Assembly (NCBI GenBank): GCA_046351215.1
Contig: JAXLYX010000008.1
Span: forward strand, 186,001 to 250,000
DNA length: 64,000 bases
Reading direction: 5' to 3'
Source of the DNA: JAXLYX01 sp046351215
GTDB taxonomy: Bacteria > Myxococcota_A > Polyangia > Polyangiales > Houyiibacteriaceae
Below, piece by piece: positions 1 through 7,213 of this stretch; the first letter of the stretch is position 1; every line of letters starts with the position of its first letter. The notes beneath the pieces were generated by a model. The model was not told where the DNA came from and did no database searches. It worked only from the letters and a program-made list of their open reading frames with translations. A program made the translations under genes and the position numbers.

Positions 1-307
1 CGACGAGCATGCCCTTCACGAAGACGAGCGAGTAACCGCTCGCCACCTCGTCGAAGGTCGCCTTCGGGAGGTCGACGCAGGGTCTCGCCTTCTCGATGGC
101 GAAGGTGATCGGCAGGAAGACGCCGGTCGCCGCGTAGGCGAGCGCGAGGCTCTTCCAGGTGATGCCGAGGCCGGCGAGGACGGCGCAGAACGCGAGCACC
201 GGCCCGAAGTGGAAGAAGATGCCGAGCGCGACCGAGCCCTCGGCTTCCGGCGGGAAGGAGGCGTCGTTCGTCGGGTCGAAGCCGGGGAGGATGTCGAAGG
301 TACGCAT
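1..307 (-). CDS. Partial membrane protein, fifth gene of sterol-type operon
   Basis: The reading frame starts with ATG at 307 and runs off the left edge, so only the first 102 residues are visible. It begins MRTFDILPGF and contains two hydrophobic stretches (about residues 28-46 and 50-66) separated by a short turn, which suggests a small integral membrane protein. It starts 5 bases after the stop of the FAD-linked oxidase gene, so it is almost certainly co-transcribed with the four genes upstream. I do not recognise the family. A role in transporting or modifying the lipid product of the operon would be a guess from context. Confidence 0.7.
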   Translation of the reverse strand, partial: MRTFDILPGFDPTNDASFPPEAEGSVALGIFFHFGPVLAFCAVLAGLGITWKSLALAYAATGVFLPITFAIEKARPCVDLPKATFDEVASGYSLVFVKGMLV

Positions 308-312
308 GGGTC

Positions 313-1752
313 TCAGGGGAGCGGGGGGTGGAACGTGGGCGAAGGACGACGGCCGGACGCGTGCTCGAGCCCGAAGAGCCGTGCGTGGTGGTCTCCGAGG
401 AAGGTCCCGTCCGGATCCATCGCCTCGCGGAGCGCGAGGAATTCGACCAGCGCCTGTCCGTAGGTCTCGCGGAGCCGCTTCGGGCCGAGGATCGAGGGAC
501 CGAGCTTCGCGAAGAAGGGCTTCGGGGCGAGGCCCTCCGTGGACCAACGATCGACGATCGCGCGGATGGCGTGGTCGTAGCCGGGCGTGCCGACGTAGGA
601 GAGGAAGTCGACGACGAAGAAGCGATCGTCCTTCGTGCCGTGGACGGGCGAGAGCGGCAGGACGCTCCCGCCGACGAAGCGGGCGTTGATGCAGCAGTTC
701 AGCGGGTACGCGCCCTTCGCGGCGTAGCCGTCGAGGACCTCCTGCATCGAGCGCCACGCCCGGGCGATGTTCGCGAAGTCGCCCTCGGCCCGGATCGCGA
801 ACGCGGACATCACGCAGCGGTAGGCGCTCTGGCGATCGTTGGCGTGCACCGCCTCCGTGAGGTGACGGACCGAGGTCTCTTCCGCGATGGCTCCGTGGAG
901 CGCCTGGTTGAGCGTCGGCGTGAGCTTCGGGAAGGCCCGCAGCGTTCGCGTGCAGAAGCGGTTGATCCGGGGCGAGAGCCGCCACGGGAGCCGGTCCCCG
1001 AACCCGTAGGGAGTCGCCTCGGCCTCGCTCTTCCGCAACGTGCGGACCAAGAGGCCGTCGGCGAAGGGCAGGTGGGTGAGGAGGGCCTGCCCCTCCGCGG
1101 TGGCGAGCGCGCGGAGCTCCGAGGGATCGCTCTCGTCGAAGATCGCGCCCACGGGGCGCTTCCGCACGCGGACCTCCACGGCGTGGAGCGGCTCGAGCCG
1201 GAGCGTGATCGTCTCGACGAAGCCGAGGAGCCCCAGGTTGCCGAGGAGGTACGGGAAGCGCTCGGGATCGGACTCGGAGGTGAAGCGGACGCGCTTCGTC
1301 GCGCGGCCTTCCCGCACGAACACCTCGAGCGCCACGACCTGATCCGCGATCGTGCCGTAGCGCGGATCGCTGCCGTGGCAGCCGTTCGCCACGAGGCCGC
1401 CGATCGTCGCCTCGTCGAGCGTCGAGACGGAGACGAGCCCGTACGCGAGGCCGCGCGAGCGGAGGCAGGCGTTCAGCGCGCGGAGCGTCGTGCCGGCGCC
1501 GACCGCGATCGTGCGTGTCGCCGGATCGAAGGGGCCGATGCGATCGAGGCGTGTCGTGACGAGCTGCAGCTCGTTCGTGCGGTACGCCGGCGCGCACGAG
1601 AAGCCGCCGCCCAGGATGCCGACCTTCCGTCCTTCGGCGACGGCGCGATCGAGAAGGTGCAGCACCTCGCTCGACTCGCGAGGGGCGTGGAGCTCGGTCG
1701 GCTTCCAGCGTTCGCCGAGCCAGTTCGTGGGAGAGGAGACGTTCGGGGTCAT
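313..1752 (-). CDS. FAD-linked oxidase (D-arabinono-lactone oxidase / VAO type)
   Basis: 479 residues. The N-terminal half is a PCMH-type FAD-binding domain: ILGGGFS near residue 43, then TIAVGAGTTLRAL and a GLVANGCHGSD segment matching the GTHGS pyrophosphate-binding stretch of the arabinono-lactone oxidase group. The C-terminus ends with the MDPDGTF-type motif common in that family. Start choice: ATG at 1752 shares an ATGA overlap with the stop of the upstream desaturase-like gene, so translational coupling fixes it. The VAO superfamily also includes type II cholesterol oxidases and the delta-24 sterol reductase DHCR24. With a Rieske oxygenase and two sterol-desaturase-like genes in the same operon, a steroid or sterol redox substrate is more likely than a sugar lactone, but this is inference. 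Confidence 0.87.
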   Translation of the reverse strand: MTPNVSSPTNWLGERWKPTELHAPRESSEVLHLLDRAVAEGRKVGILGGGFSCAPAYRTNELQLVTTRLDRIGPFDPATRTIAVGAGTTLRALNACLRSRGLAYGLVSVSTLDEATIGGLVANGCHGSDPRYGTIADQVVALEVFVREGRATKRVRFTSESDPERFPYLLGNLGLLGFVETITLRLEPLHAVEVRVRKRPVGAIFDESDPSELRALATAEGQALLTHLPFADGLLVRTLRKSEAEATPYGFGDRLPWRLSPRINRFCTRTLRAFPKLTPTLNQALHGAIAEETSVRHLTEAVHANDRQSAYRCVMSAFAIRAEGDFANIARAWRSMQEVLDGYAAKGAYPLNCCINARFVGGSVLPLSPVHGTKDDRFFVVDFLSYVGTPGYDHAIRAIVDRWSTEGLAPKPFFAKLGPSILGPKRLRETYGQALVEFLALREAMDPDGTFLGDHHARLFGLEHASGRRPSPTFHPPLP

Positions 1753-2498
1753 GGATGCACCTCTTCGGCGAGGGAAGGGACGGCGATTCGCGGTCTCGGA
1801 GGGCGCAGCGCGTCGGGATCCGTCTCGGTGCCGAAGAGGCGATCGAGGCTGGAGCCGATGGGGGCGAAGTTCGTGCCGAGACGTGGCTTCGAGTGATGGA
1901 GATCGTGGTGGGCGATCGTCGCGAGGAGCGGGATCCGGAAGGGGAGCAGCGAGCGCAGGCCCCAGTGGATGTGCCCCTCGTGGAGGTGGATCAGGAAGAG
2001 GTAGGCCCAGAGGCTCTCGATCGGGATCGGGGCGAGCAGCGCGATCGCCGCGAGCATGCCGATCGAGCCGAGCGCGCCTTCGAGCGGATGGAGGTAGAGG
2101 TAGTCGAGCGGCATCGGGTGATGCGCTCGGTGGTGCACCGCATGGACCTTCCGGAAGAGGGTCTCGTTCCGGTGCAGCGTGCGGTGGAGGAAATAGACCC
2201 AGACGTCGTGGAAGAGGAAGATCGTCGCCACGTCGCGGAGCACGCGCAGGAACGTGGGCGTTCCTCCGGCGAGGAAGCGTCCCTCGCCGAGCGAGAAGCC
2301 GATCGCGGCGGCGAGCGAGGTGGAGAGGAAGGTGCGGGCGACGAGCGGGAGCCGCGCGCGGACCTCGCCCGGGCGGAACGGACGGGGCTGGAGCTTCCAC
2401 CGATCGAGGAGCGTCGTCCGTACGAGCACGAACGCGAGGAGCGCGTTCACGGAGACGGCCGCGAAGAGGACGAGGAGGGTGCCGGTGAAGATCCTCAT
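1749..2498 (-). CDS. Sterol desaturase / fatty acid hydroxylase superfamily protein 2
   Basis: 249 residues, membrane-bound di-iron oxygenase fold. The three His clusters are present: HRTLH (105-109), HAVHH (119-123) and HHDLHH (197-202), followed by a LDRLFGT motif near the C-terminus that is typical of ERG25/ERG3-type proteins. Two or three hydrophobic segments surround the clusters. It overlaps both neighbours by 4 bases (ATGA at each end), so it is the middle of a tightly coupled operon. It is a diverged paralogue of the next gene upstream; both carry PLDYLY-HPLE between the second and third clusters. The exact reaction (C-4 methyl oxidation, desaturation or hydroxylation) cannot be read from sequence. 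Confidence 0.92.
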   Translation of the reverse strand: MRIFTGTLLVLFAAVSVNALLAFVLVRTTLLDRWKLQPRPFRPGEVRARLPLVARTFLSTSLAAAIGFSLGEGRFLAGGTPTFLRVLRDVATIFLFHDVWVYFLHRTLHRNETLFRKVHAVHHRAHHPMPLDYLYLHPLEGALGSIGMLAAIALLAPIPIESLWAYLFLIHLHEGHIHWGLRSLLPFRIPLLATIAHHDLHHSKPRLGTNFAPIGSSLDRLFGTETDPDALRPPRPRIAVPSLAEEVHP

Positions 2499-3268
2499 GC
2501 GCGCCTCTCCATCGAAGGCGCGAGCGCGCGCAGACGTCGGATCGCCGAGCGGCGGAGGGAGCCGAGCACGGACGAGCGACGCGAGGCGGGGTCGTCAGTT
2601 CCGAAGAGGCGGTCGAGGTAGGTGAAGTTCTGCGCGTAGTTGCAGCGGAACCCGGGGCCCGAGTGGTGCCGCTCGTGATGCTCGGAGTGCGAGAGGAAGG
2701 GGACGAGGCGGAAGCCGCTCGACCGGATCCCGGAGTGGAGGACGGCGAGGTGCAGGTTCTTCGCGAGCACCCAGAGGTAGAAGGTACGGACCTCGAGGGG
2801 ACCCATCACGAGCATCACGAGGACGACGCCGAGCGAGCCGATCGCGTTCTCGAGGGGGTGGACGTAGAGGTAGTCGAGCGGGAAGGGCTCCTTCGCCCGA
2901 TGGTGGATCCGGTGCACGAGCCGGAAGATCGGCTTCACCTCGTGCATCGCCCGGTGCGCCCAGTACTGGTAGAGGTCGTCGAGCAGGTAGACGACGAGGA
3001 ATTGCGCCGCCACCCAGGCGAGCGAGCGGTCCGTGTCGACGAGGAAGCGTTCCTCGAGCGTTGGGAAGCCGAGGATCACGCCGAGCTCCACGAGGCCGAA
3101 GTTCAGCAGGATGAGCGGGAGGTGCTCGCGGAGGACGTCGTGCGCGCGGGGGCGTCGTTGGATGCGTCGTGCGGCGAGGAAACGGCTCCTCAGCGTCGCG
3201 ACCGAGGCGAGGAGCCCGAGCAGGAAGGAGCCCGTGCTGAGCACGAGCACCACGGCGAAGGGAGACAT
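2495..3268 (-). CDS. Sterol desaturase / fatty acid hydroxylase superfamily protein 1
   Basis: 257 residues. His clusters HRAMH (105-109), HRIHH (119-123) and HSEHHERHH (194-202) supply the ligands of a membrane di-iron centre. The tail has NYAQNFTYLDRLFGTD, resembling the C-4 methylsterol oxidase (ERG25/SMO) signature around the last His box. N-terminal and central hydrophobic helices are visible. It begins 4 bases after the Rieske oxygenase stop and overlaps the next gene by 4 bases. Family membership is clear. The ERG25-like resemblance is my reading of the motif, and a fatty-acid or carotenoid substrate cannot be excluded. Confidence 0.92.
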   Translation of the reverse strand: MSPFAVVLVLSTGSFLLGLLASVATLRSRFLAARRIQRRPRAHDVLREHLPLILLNFGLVELGVILGFPTLEERFLVDTDRSLAWVAAQFLVVYLLDDLYQYWAHRAMHEVKPIFRLVHRIHHRAKEPFPLDYLYVHPLENAIGSLGVVLVMLVMGPLEVRTFYLWVLAKNLHLAVLHSGIRSSGFRLVPFLSHSEHHERHHSGPGFRCNYAQNFTYLDRLFGTDDPASRRSSVLGSLRRSAIRRLRALAPSMERRA

Positions 3269-3272
3269 GGGC

Positions 3273-4316
3273 TCAGGCCTCCGCTCGCTGACCGTCCGCG
3301 GGACGCTCCGGGTAGTAGCGCGAGAACCACTTCCGGAACTTCACCACGGGGCCGTCGAAGTCCGAGAGGATCGGCTGCTCGACGAAGCGTTTGTTCTCCC
3401 AGATCGGACGGTCGTTCTCGATCTCGCTCGAGAGGAAGCCCGCCACGATCCGGTTCTGCACCCATTGGATCGGCCCGGGACGCCGCAACGTGAAGAGCAC
3501 GTAGACGTTCTCGACGGTCTCCCGATCGATCGGCGTAGGCAGCGCCGTGATCCCGTAGGTGACTCCGCCCTCGCCCACGATGCAGCTGATCACCGTGTCG
3601 AGCATGTGGATGTCGAGCTTCCCCTCGAGGCGCAGGGGACCGACGAGGATCGGATAGCGGGTGTGGATGTGGAGCACGGAGCCGAGCTCCTCCATCTGGA
3701 TCTGCGCCATGTGCGCCTCGTCCGTGCTCGGGCAGGCCCGCCCGTGCACGACGCCGAAGTGCGCGCGGTCGACGGCGTTCTCGGAGAGGTCGTAGATCGT
3801 CGAGCGGAACGTCTTCCGGAAGCGGATCGGCTCGCCCCAGCGCGGATCGGTGAAGAGGGGGATTTCCGGCACTCCGTACGTCGGGGGCTTCCCGTCGTAG
3901 TGGACGTGCACGAAGACGATCCCGTGCTTCTCCTCGACGGACCAGGTCTCGAGGCAGGCGCGCTTCGGGAGCTTCTTCGCGAGCGGAACGTGCGCGAGCT
4001 CGCCCTTCGCGTCGAAGGCCCAGCCGTGGAACGGACAGACGAGGCGGTTGCCTTCGACCTTGCCGCCGTGACCGAGGTGCGCGCCCAGGTGGGGGCAGTG
4101 CGGCCCGACGATCGAGAGCGTTCCGTCCTGGCCGCGGAAGAGCACGAGGTCGCGACCGAAGTAGTGGACCGTCTTCACCTCGCCGCGCCGCACATCCTCG
4201 CTGAACGCGACGCGGAACCAGCCGCGTGGGTAGTCGGAGAAGTCGACCCTCCGGCTCCGGCCGGACGGGGACGTCGTCCCCTCGTTCGTCTTCGTCGTCT
4301 CGCTCGCCTCGTGCAT
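3273..4316 (-). CDS. Rieske non-haem iron oxygenase, sterol/steroid type
   Basis: 347 residues. The Rieske [2Fe-2S] site is explicit: C74-P-H76 and C94-P-F-H97. The catalytic mononuclear iron site follows as D183-x2-H186-x4-H191 (NAVDRAHFGVVH). The order and the GWFRVAFSEDV...GEVKTV...GRDLVLFR start resemble cholesterol 7-desaturase (Neverland/DAF-36), KshA 3-ketosteroid 9-alpha-hydroxylase and the bacterial sterol C-4 demethylase SdmA. Start choice: ATG 4316 has an AAAGGCGG-type ribosome site about 7 bases upstream. The open frame extends further, but that part lacks any Rieske-like sequence. It is the first gene of the operon and would need a separate ferredoxin/reductase, which is not in this window. 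Which sterol carbon it attacks is unknown. Confidence 0.93.
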   Translation of the reverse strand: MHEASETTKTNEGTTSPSGRSRRVDFSDYPRGWFRVAFSEDVRRGEVKTVHYFGRDLVLFRGQDGTLSIVGPHCPHLGAHLGHGGKVEGNRLVCPFHGWAFDAKGELAHVPLAKKLPKRACLETWSVEEKHGIVFVHVHYDGKPPTYGVPEIPLFTDPRWGEPIRFRKTFRSTIYDLSENAVDRAHFGVVHGRACPSTDEAHMAQIQMEELGSVLHIHTRYPILVGPLRLEGKLDIHMLDTVISCIVGEGGVTYGITALPTPIDRETVENVYVLFTLRRPGPIQWVQNRIVAGFLSSEIENDRPIWENKRFVEQPILSDFDGPVVKFRKWFSRYYPERPADGQRAEA

Positions 4317-4502
4317 CGTCGTACCGCCTTTCGGGTGTGTCCCGGTACGAACGAGTGTGGGCGAGTGATCTCGTGTCGACCTTTGTACGGAACGGCTAAT
4401 CCCTGCGGAATTCCGTGAGCACAACTTCGTACGCCATACGTCGCGCTGCGAATCGAGCGTTCGCTCGTCACGACGCCGACCGAGCGAGAAGGCTCCCGCC
4501 AT

Positions 4503-4516
4503 CCACGAATTCGTGG
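4503..4516. promoter_or_regulatory. Perfect 14-bp palindrome in divergent promoter region
   Basis: CCACGAATTCGTGG is a perfect palindrome in the 262-base region between the start of the Rieske operon (4316) and the start chosen for the divergent gene (4579). The region is AT-richer than its surroundings and also holds GGAA...TTCC arms around 4394-4425. Position and symmetry suggest a dimer-binding operator that could control either or both divergent units. No regulator is assigned. Confidence 0.4.
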
Positions 4517-4578
4517 TGATTTCGTCGCAGGCGCCCTTCGACGTTTCACGATGCGACGGCATCCATCAGAACATCGTC

Positions 4579-5214
4579 ATGACCTTGCTTGGTTCTTCCC
4601 GCGGCCGGTCGGAGGTGCCCCTCCTGGTCGATTACCGCAGCGACGAAGGGTCGCGTGTGACCGCCGTCCGCAGCACGCTCCTCTCGTCGTCGCTCGCCAC
4701 GCTCCGCGAGCACGGGCACTTCGAGCGGTACTTCGAGCGACTGCCGCATCGGTATCGCGAGGACGTCCTCGGTGCGCTCGAGCACGAGTGGCTCCCCGTC
4801 GGAGTCGCCGACGTGCACTACGCGACGTGCGACTCGCTCGGGCTCTCGGACGCGGAGCTCACGCACATCGGGGAGCGCGCCTGCGCGAGGCTGCTCGAGG
4901 CGTTCCGCGTCGCGCCCTTCCATCCGGGCCGCGAGTCCGAGGCGGTGACGCCCTGGCTCCCGCTCGCCCACTACGGCCGCTTGTTCCGTGGTCTCCTGCG
5001 CGGAGGCACCTGCATGGTCGGTGGCATCGGTCCACGCGACGCCCTCGTCCGCGCGAACGGCGCCTCGTTCTTCGCGACCGACTACTTCCGGAGCGCCTAT
5101 CACGCGGTGCTCCGAGGCGCGGTCGCGAGGTTCGCGAACGAGGTGTCGGGACGCACGACGAGCGCGGACGAGACCGGACCGATCGCCGTCGTGACGACGC
5201 TCAGCTGGCGCTGA
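4579..5214 (+). CDS. Hypothetical protein, divergent from sterol-type operon
   Basis: About 211 residues from ATG 4579. The start is uncertain: GTG codons at 4513 and 4657 are in frame, and the latter has GAAGGG at good spacing. The pattern LREHGHFERYFERLPHRYR...WLPV recalls the small DUF2378/TIGR02265-type proteins expanded in myxobacteria, but I cannot assign it firmly. There is no signal peptide or membrane segment, and codon use is like its neighbours. It is transcribed away from the Rieske operon and followed at once by a 9-bp-stem hairpin. Confidence 0.6.
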   Translation: MTLLGSSRGRSEVPLLVDYRSDEGSRVTAVRSTLLSSSLATLREHGHFERYFERLPHRYREDVLGALEHEWLPVGVADVHYATCDSLGLSDAELTHIGERACARLLEAFRVAPFHPGRESEAVTPWLPLAHYGRLFRGLLRGGTCMVGGIGPRDALVRANGASFFATDYFRSAYHAVLRGAVARFANEVSGRTTSADETGPIAVVTTLSWR

Positions 5215-5217
5215 TCT

Positions 5218-5253
5218 GCCTCCGACGGATGTCGTAGGACTTATGTCGGAGGC
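5218..5253. terminator. 9-bp hairpin with conserved loop, between convergent genes
   Basis: Arms GCCTCCGAC (5218-5226) and GTCGGAGGC (5245-5253) enclose an 18-base loop that begins GGATGTCGTAGG. It lies 4 bases after the stop of the plus-strand gene and 9 bases before the stop of the convergent minus-strand gene, so it can end transcription from both sides. There is no T-run. The same loop sequence recurs in a second hairpin at 6301-6334. Confidence 0.55.
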
Positions 5254-5262
5254 CGGCCCGCC

Positions 5263-6237
5263 TCAAGGCGTGCAGCAGAGGATCCGGCAGTTCCCGTCGA
5301 GGTACGACGTCGCGTAGCAGGAGAAGCCGGCCATGTATTCGCCGTCCCCGCAGGTCGCGGTGTGGAAGCGGTTGTCGGTGCCGTAGGTCGCGACGGCGCC
5401 GCTCGTGCTGGCCCAATCGCTCGCGTCGGGACCGCCGGTCGAATTCGACATGTACGCGTAGCGCCAGTTGCAGGAGCTCCGCCCGAGCGCGCCGACGAGC
5501 CGTCCGTGGGTGACCACGTTGCCCTCGACGTCGAGCCCGGGGGCGGGGCCGCCCGTTCCGCCGCCGGCCGCGCGGTAGCTGCGGTCGACGATCACGTTCG
5601 CGCCCGCGGGCGGGGAGAGATGGATGTTGTTGCTCCCGGAGAGGACCCGCCCCTGGATCGTGAGCCGGCCCCACGAGGAGGCCCCTCGCAGGGTGCTCGG
5701 CGAGCCGCAGCCGGAGCATTGGAAATCGGCTCCCTGGCTCACCGTCAGGTATTGGGCCGTGTTCACGTCCCCGGAGGCGTTCACGGGCCCGGTCGTCGAC
5801 ACCGAGCCGGCGCTCACCGCGTTCGACTGCAGGTTGCCCGGATCGATCGCGCCCGTCCGGCTCGCGACGAGGGTCGCGAGCGTGCGGAAGTTCGCGTTCA
5901 CGTCGAGCGCGTTCGCGGGCGTGTTCGGACAGAACGTGAGGAGCGGCGCGGGCAGCGGCGAATCGGCGCCTCCGCAGACGGTCTGCGCCCAGACGTCGCT
6001 CGTGCCCCAGAGGGTGACGGCCAGGGCCGAGCCGCAGGCGAGCGCGATCGCCGCCCGTCGAAGCCCCTTCGGAGCGACGCGCGCGCGACGGCGCTGCACG
6101 GCGACCCCGACCGAGACGAGGTCCGCCCACTCGTGGATCCGCTCTTCGGTCGTTCCGAGCTCGCGGGCCGCCTCGGAGGCGTCCAGCCTCGCTTCGACCA
6201 CCGCCAAGAGGACCTCGTACCGGCTGCGCTCCGACAT
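5263..6237 (-). CDS. HTH - single TM - extracellular domain protein
   Basis: 324 residues. Residues about 1-40 read as a small helix-turn-helix (YEVLLAVVEARLDASEAARELGT...), then an Arg-rich loop and one hydrophobic segment (around residues 62-82, ending near DVWAQ like a signal/anchor). The rest is a Gly/Ser/Asn-rich exported domain with paired Cys (CSGCG) and a Cys-rich end (CYAT...CRILCC). The middle (NANFRTLATLVASRTGAIDPGNLQSNAVSAGSV) resembles segments of surface or tail-fibre-like proteins. Start choice: ATG 6237 has GGAAGG 6 bases upstream, better than GTG 6243. A cytoplasmic DNA-binding-like head on a surface domain is unusual. Function unknown. Confidence 0.75.
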   Translation of the reverse strand: MSERSRYEVLLAVVEARLDASEAARELGTTEERIHEWADLVSVGVAVQRRRARVAPKGLRRAAIALACGSALAVTLWGTSDVWAQTVCGGADSPLPAPLLTFCPNTPANALDVNANFRTLATLVASRTGAIDPGNLQSNAVSAGSVSTTGPVNASGDVNTAQYLTVSQGADFQCSGCGSPSTLRGASSWGRLTIQGRVLSGSNNIHLSPPAGANVIVDRSYRAAGGGTGGPAPGLDVEGNVVTHGRLVGALGRSSCNWRYAYMSNSTGGPDASDWASTSGAVATYGTDNRFHTATCGDGEYMAGFSCYATSYLDGNCRILCCTP

Positions 6238-6300
6238 CGTCACCTTCCCGCGCTCGAATCAGCGAGCACGCGGATCATGACGTCGAAGCGGCGCGGAGAC

Positions 6301-6334
6301 CTTCGGACGGATGTCGTAGGCGTCTCGTCCGGGG
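6301..6334. other. Second hairpin with the same 12-base loop motif
   Basis: CGGAC (6304-6308) pairs with GTCCG (6327-6331) around an 18-base loop starting GGATGTCGTAGG, identical over 12 bases to the loop of the 5218-5253 hairpin. The stem differs by a compensatory C-G to G-C change, and the plus-strand RNA could extend the stem to 6301/6334 with G-U pairs. It sits between the formylglutathione hydrolase stop and the start of the HTH-TM gene. Confidence 0.45.
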
Positions 6335-6355
6335 CCCACGGCCTCCGCCCGGCGA

Positions 6356-7213
6356 TCAGGTCTTCCCGAAGAGCACGTCCGCGTGATGGCGGATGTGCTC
6401 GCCGACGAAGGTCGCGACGAAGTAATAGCCGTGGTCGTAACCCTCGCGCGTGCGCAGCGCGAGCGCCTGCCCGCTCGCCTCGCAGGCCGCGACGAGGAGC
6501 TCCGGCTTCAGCTGGACGTCGAGGAACTTGTCCGCCGTGCCCTGGTCGACGAGCAGCGTGCTCGGATGCCGACGCGTCTTGAGGAGCTCCACCGTGTCGT
6601 GCTCCGCCCAGAGGGAGCGATCGTCGCCGAGGTAGCGCGAGAACGCCTTCTCGCCCCAGGGCACCCGACTCGGGGCGCAGATCGGCGCGAAGGCCGAGAC
6701 GCTCTGGTAGAGCGCGGGTCTCCGCAGGGCGAGGGAGAGCGCGCCGTGGCCGCCCATCGAATGGCCGGAGATCCCTCGTACGTCGGAGCGGATCGGGAGC
6801 GAGGCCTCCACGAGCTCGCGGAGCTCGTGCGTGACGTAGGTCTCCATGCGGTAGGCACCCGACCAGGGCTCGGCCGTGGCGTCGAGGTAGAAGCCCGCGC
6901 CCTGACCGAAGTCCCAGTCCTCGTCGTCCCCCGGGAAGCGCGCCGCGCGCGGGCTCGTGTCGCAGGTGACGATCGCGAGGCCGGCCTCGGCGGCGTGCTG
7001 CTGCGCTCCGGCCTTGATGGCGAACGTCTCCTCCGTGCACGTGAGGCCCGCGAGGTAGTAGAGCGCCGGCACCGCCTCGCCCGCGAGCGCGGACGGAGGC
7101 AGGTAGACGGCGAAGCGCATCGTCCCCGCGCAGGCTTCGCTCTCGTGCTCGTAGAAACGCTGCACGCCCTCGAAGGCGCGGTGCTCGCTCCGGAGCACGA
7201 GCCCCTTCGTCAC
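6356..7213 (-). CDS. fghA: S-formylglutathione hydrolase
   Basis: 285 residues, the usual family length. Esterase-D fold alpha/beta hydrolase: nucleophile elbow GHSMGG with Ser152, acid in DQGTADKF (around 223-228) and His261 in GYDHGYY. It hydrolyses S-formylglutathione to formate and glutathione, the second step of glutathione-dependent formaldehyde oxidation. Start choice: GTG 7213 overlaps the stop of the upstream dehydrogenase gene (GTGA), which fixes the start although the frame is open further upstream. It forms a two-gene operon with the formaldehyde dehydrogenase. Confidence 0.96.
   Translation of the reverse strand: MTKGLVLRSEHRAFEGVQRFYEHESEACAGTMRFAVYLPPSALAGEAVPALYYLAGLTCTEETFAIKAGAQQHAAEAGLAIVTCDTSPRAARFPGDDEDWDFGQGAGFYLDATAEPWSGAYRMETYVTHELRELVEASLPIRSDVRGISGHSMGGHGALSLALRRPALYQSVSAFAPICAPSRVPWGEKAFSRYLGDDRSLWAEHDTVELLKTRRHPSTLLVDQGTADKFLDVQLKPELLVAACEASGQALALRTREGYDHGYYFVATFVGEHIRHHADVLFGKT

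Noticed and set aside
313..2400. A single 695-residue frame joining a Pro/Arg-rich extension to the FAD-linked oxidase
   Set aside because: The extension lies over the desaturase gene in another frame; the ATGA overlap at 1749-1752 fixes the true start.
5263..6237. Prophage tail-fibre gene
   Set aside because: Only a weak resemblance in the ectodomain; no phage genes, integrase or attachment sites nearby.
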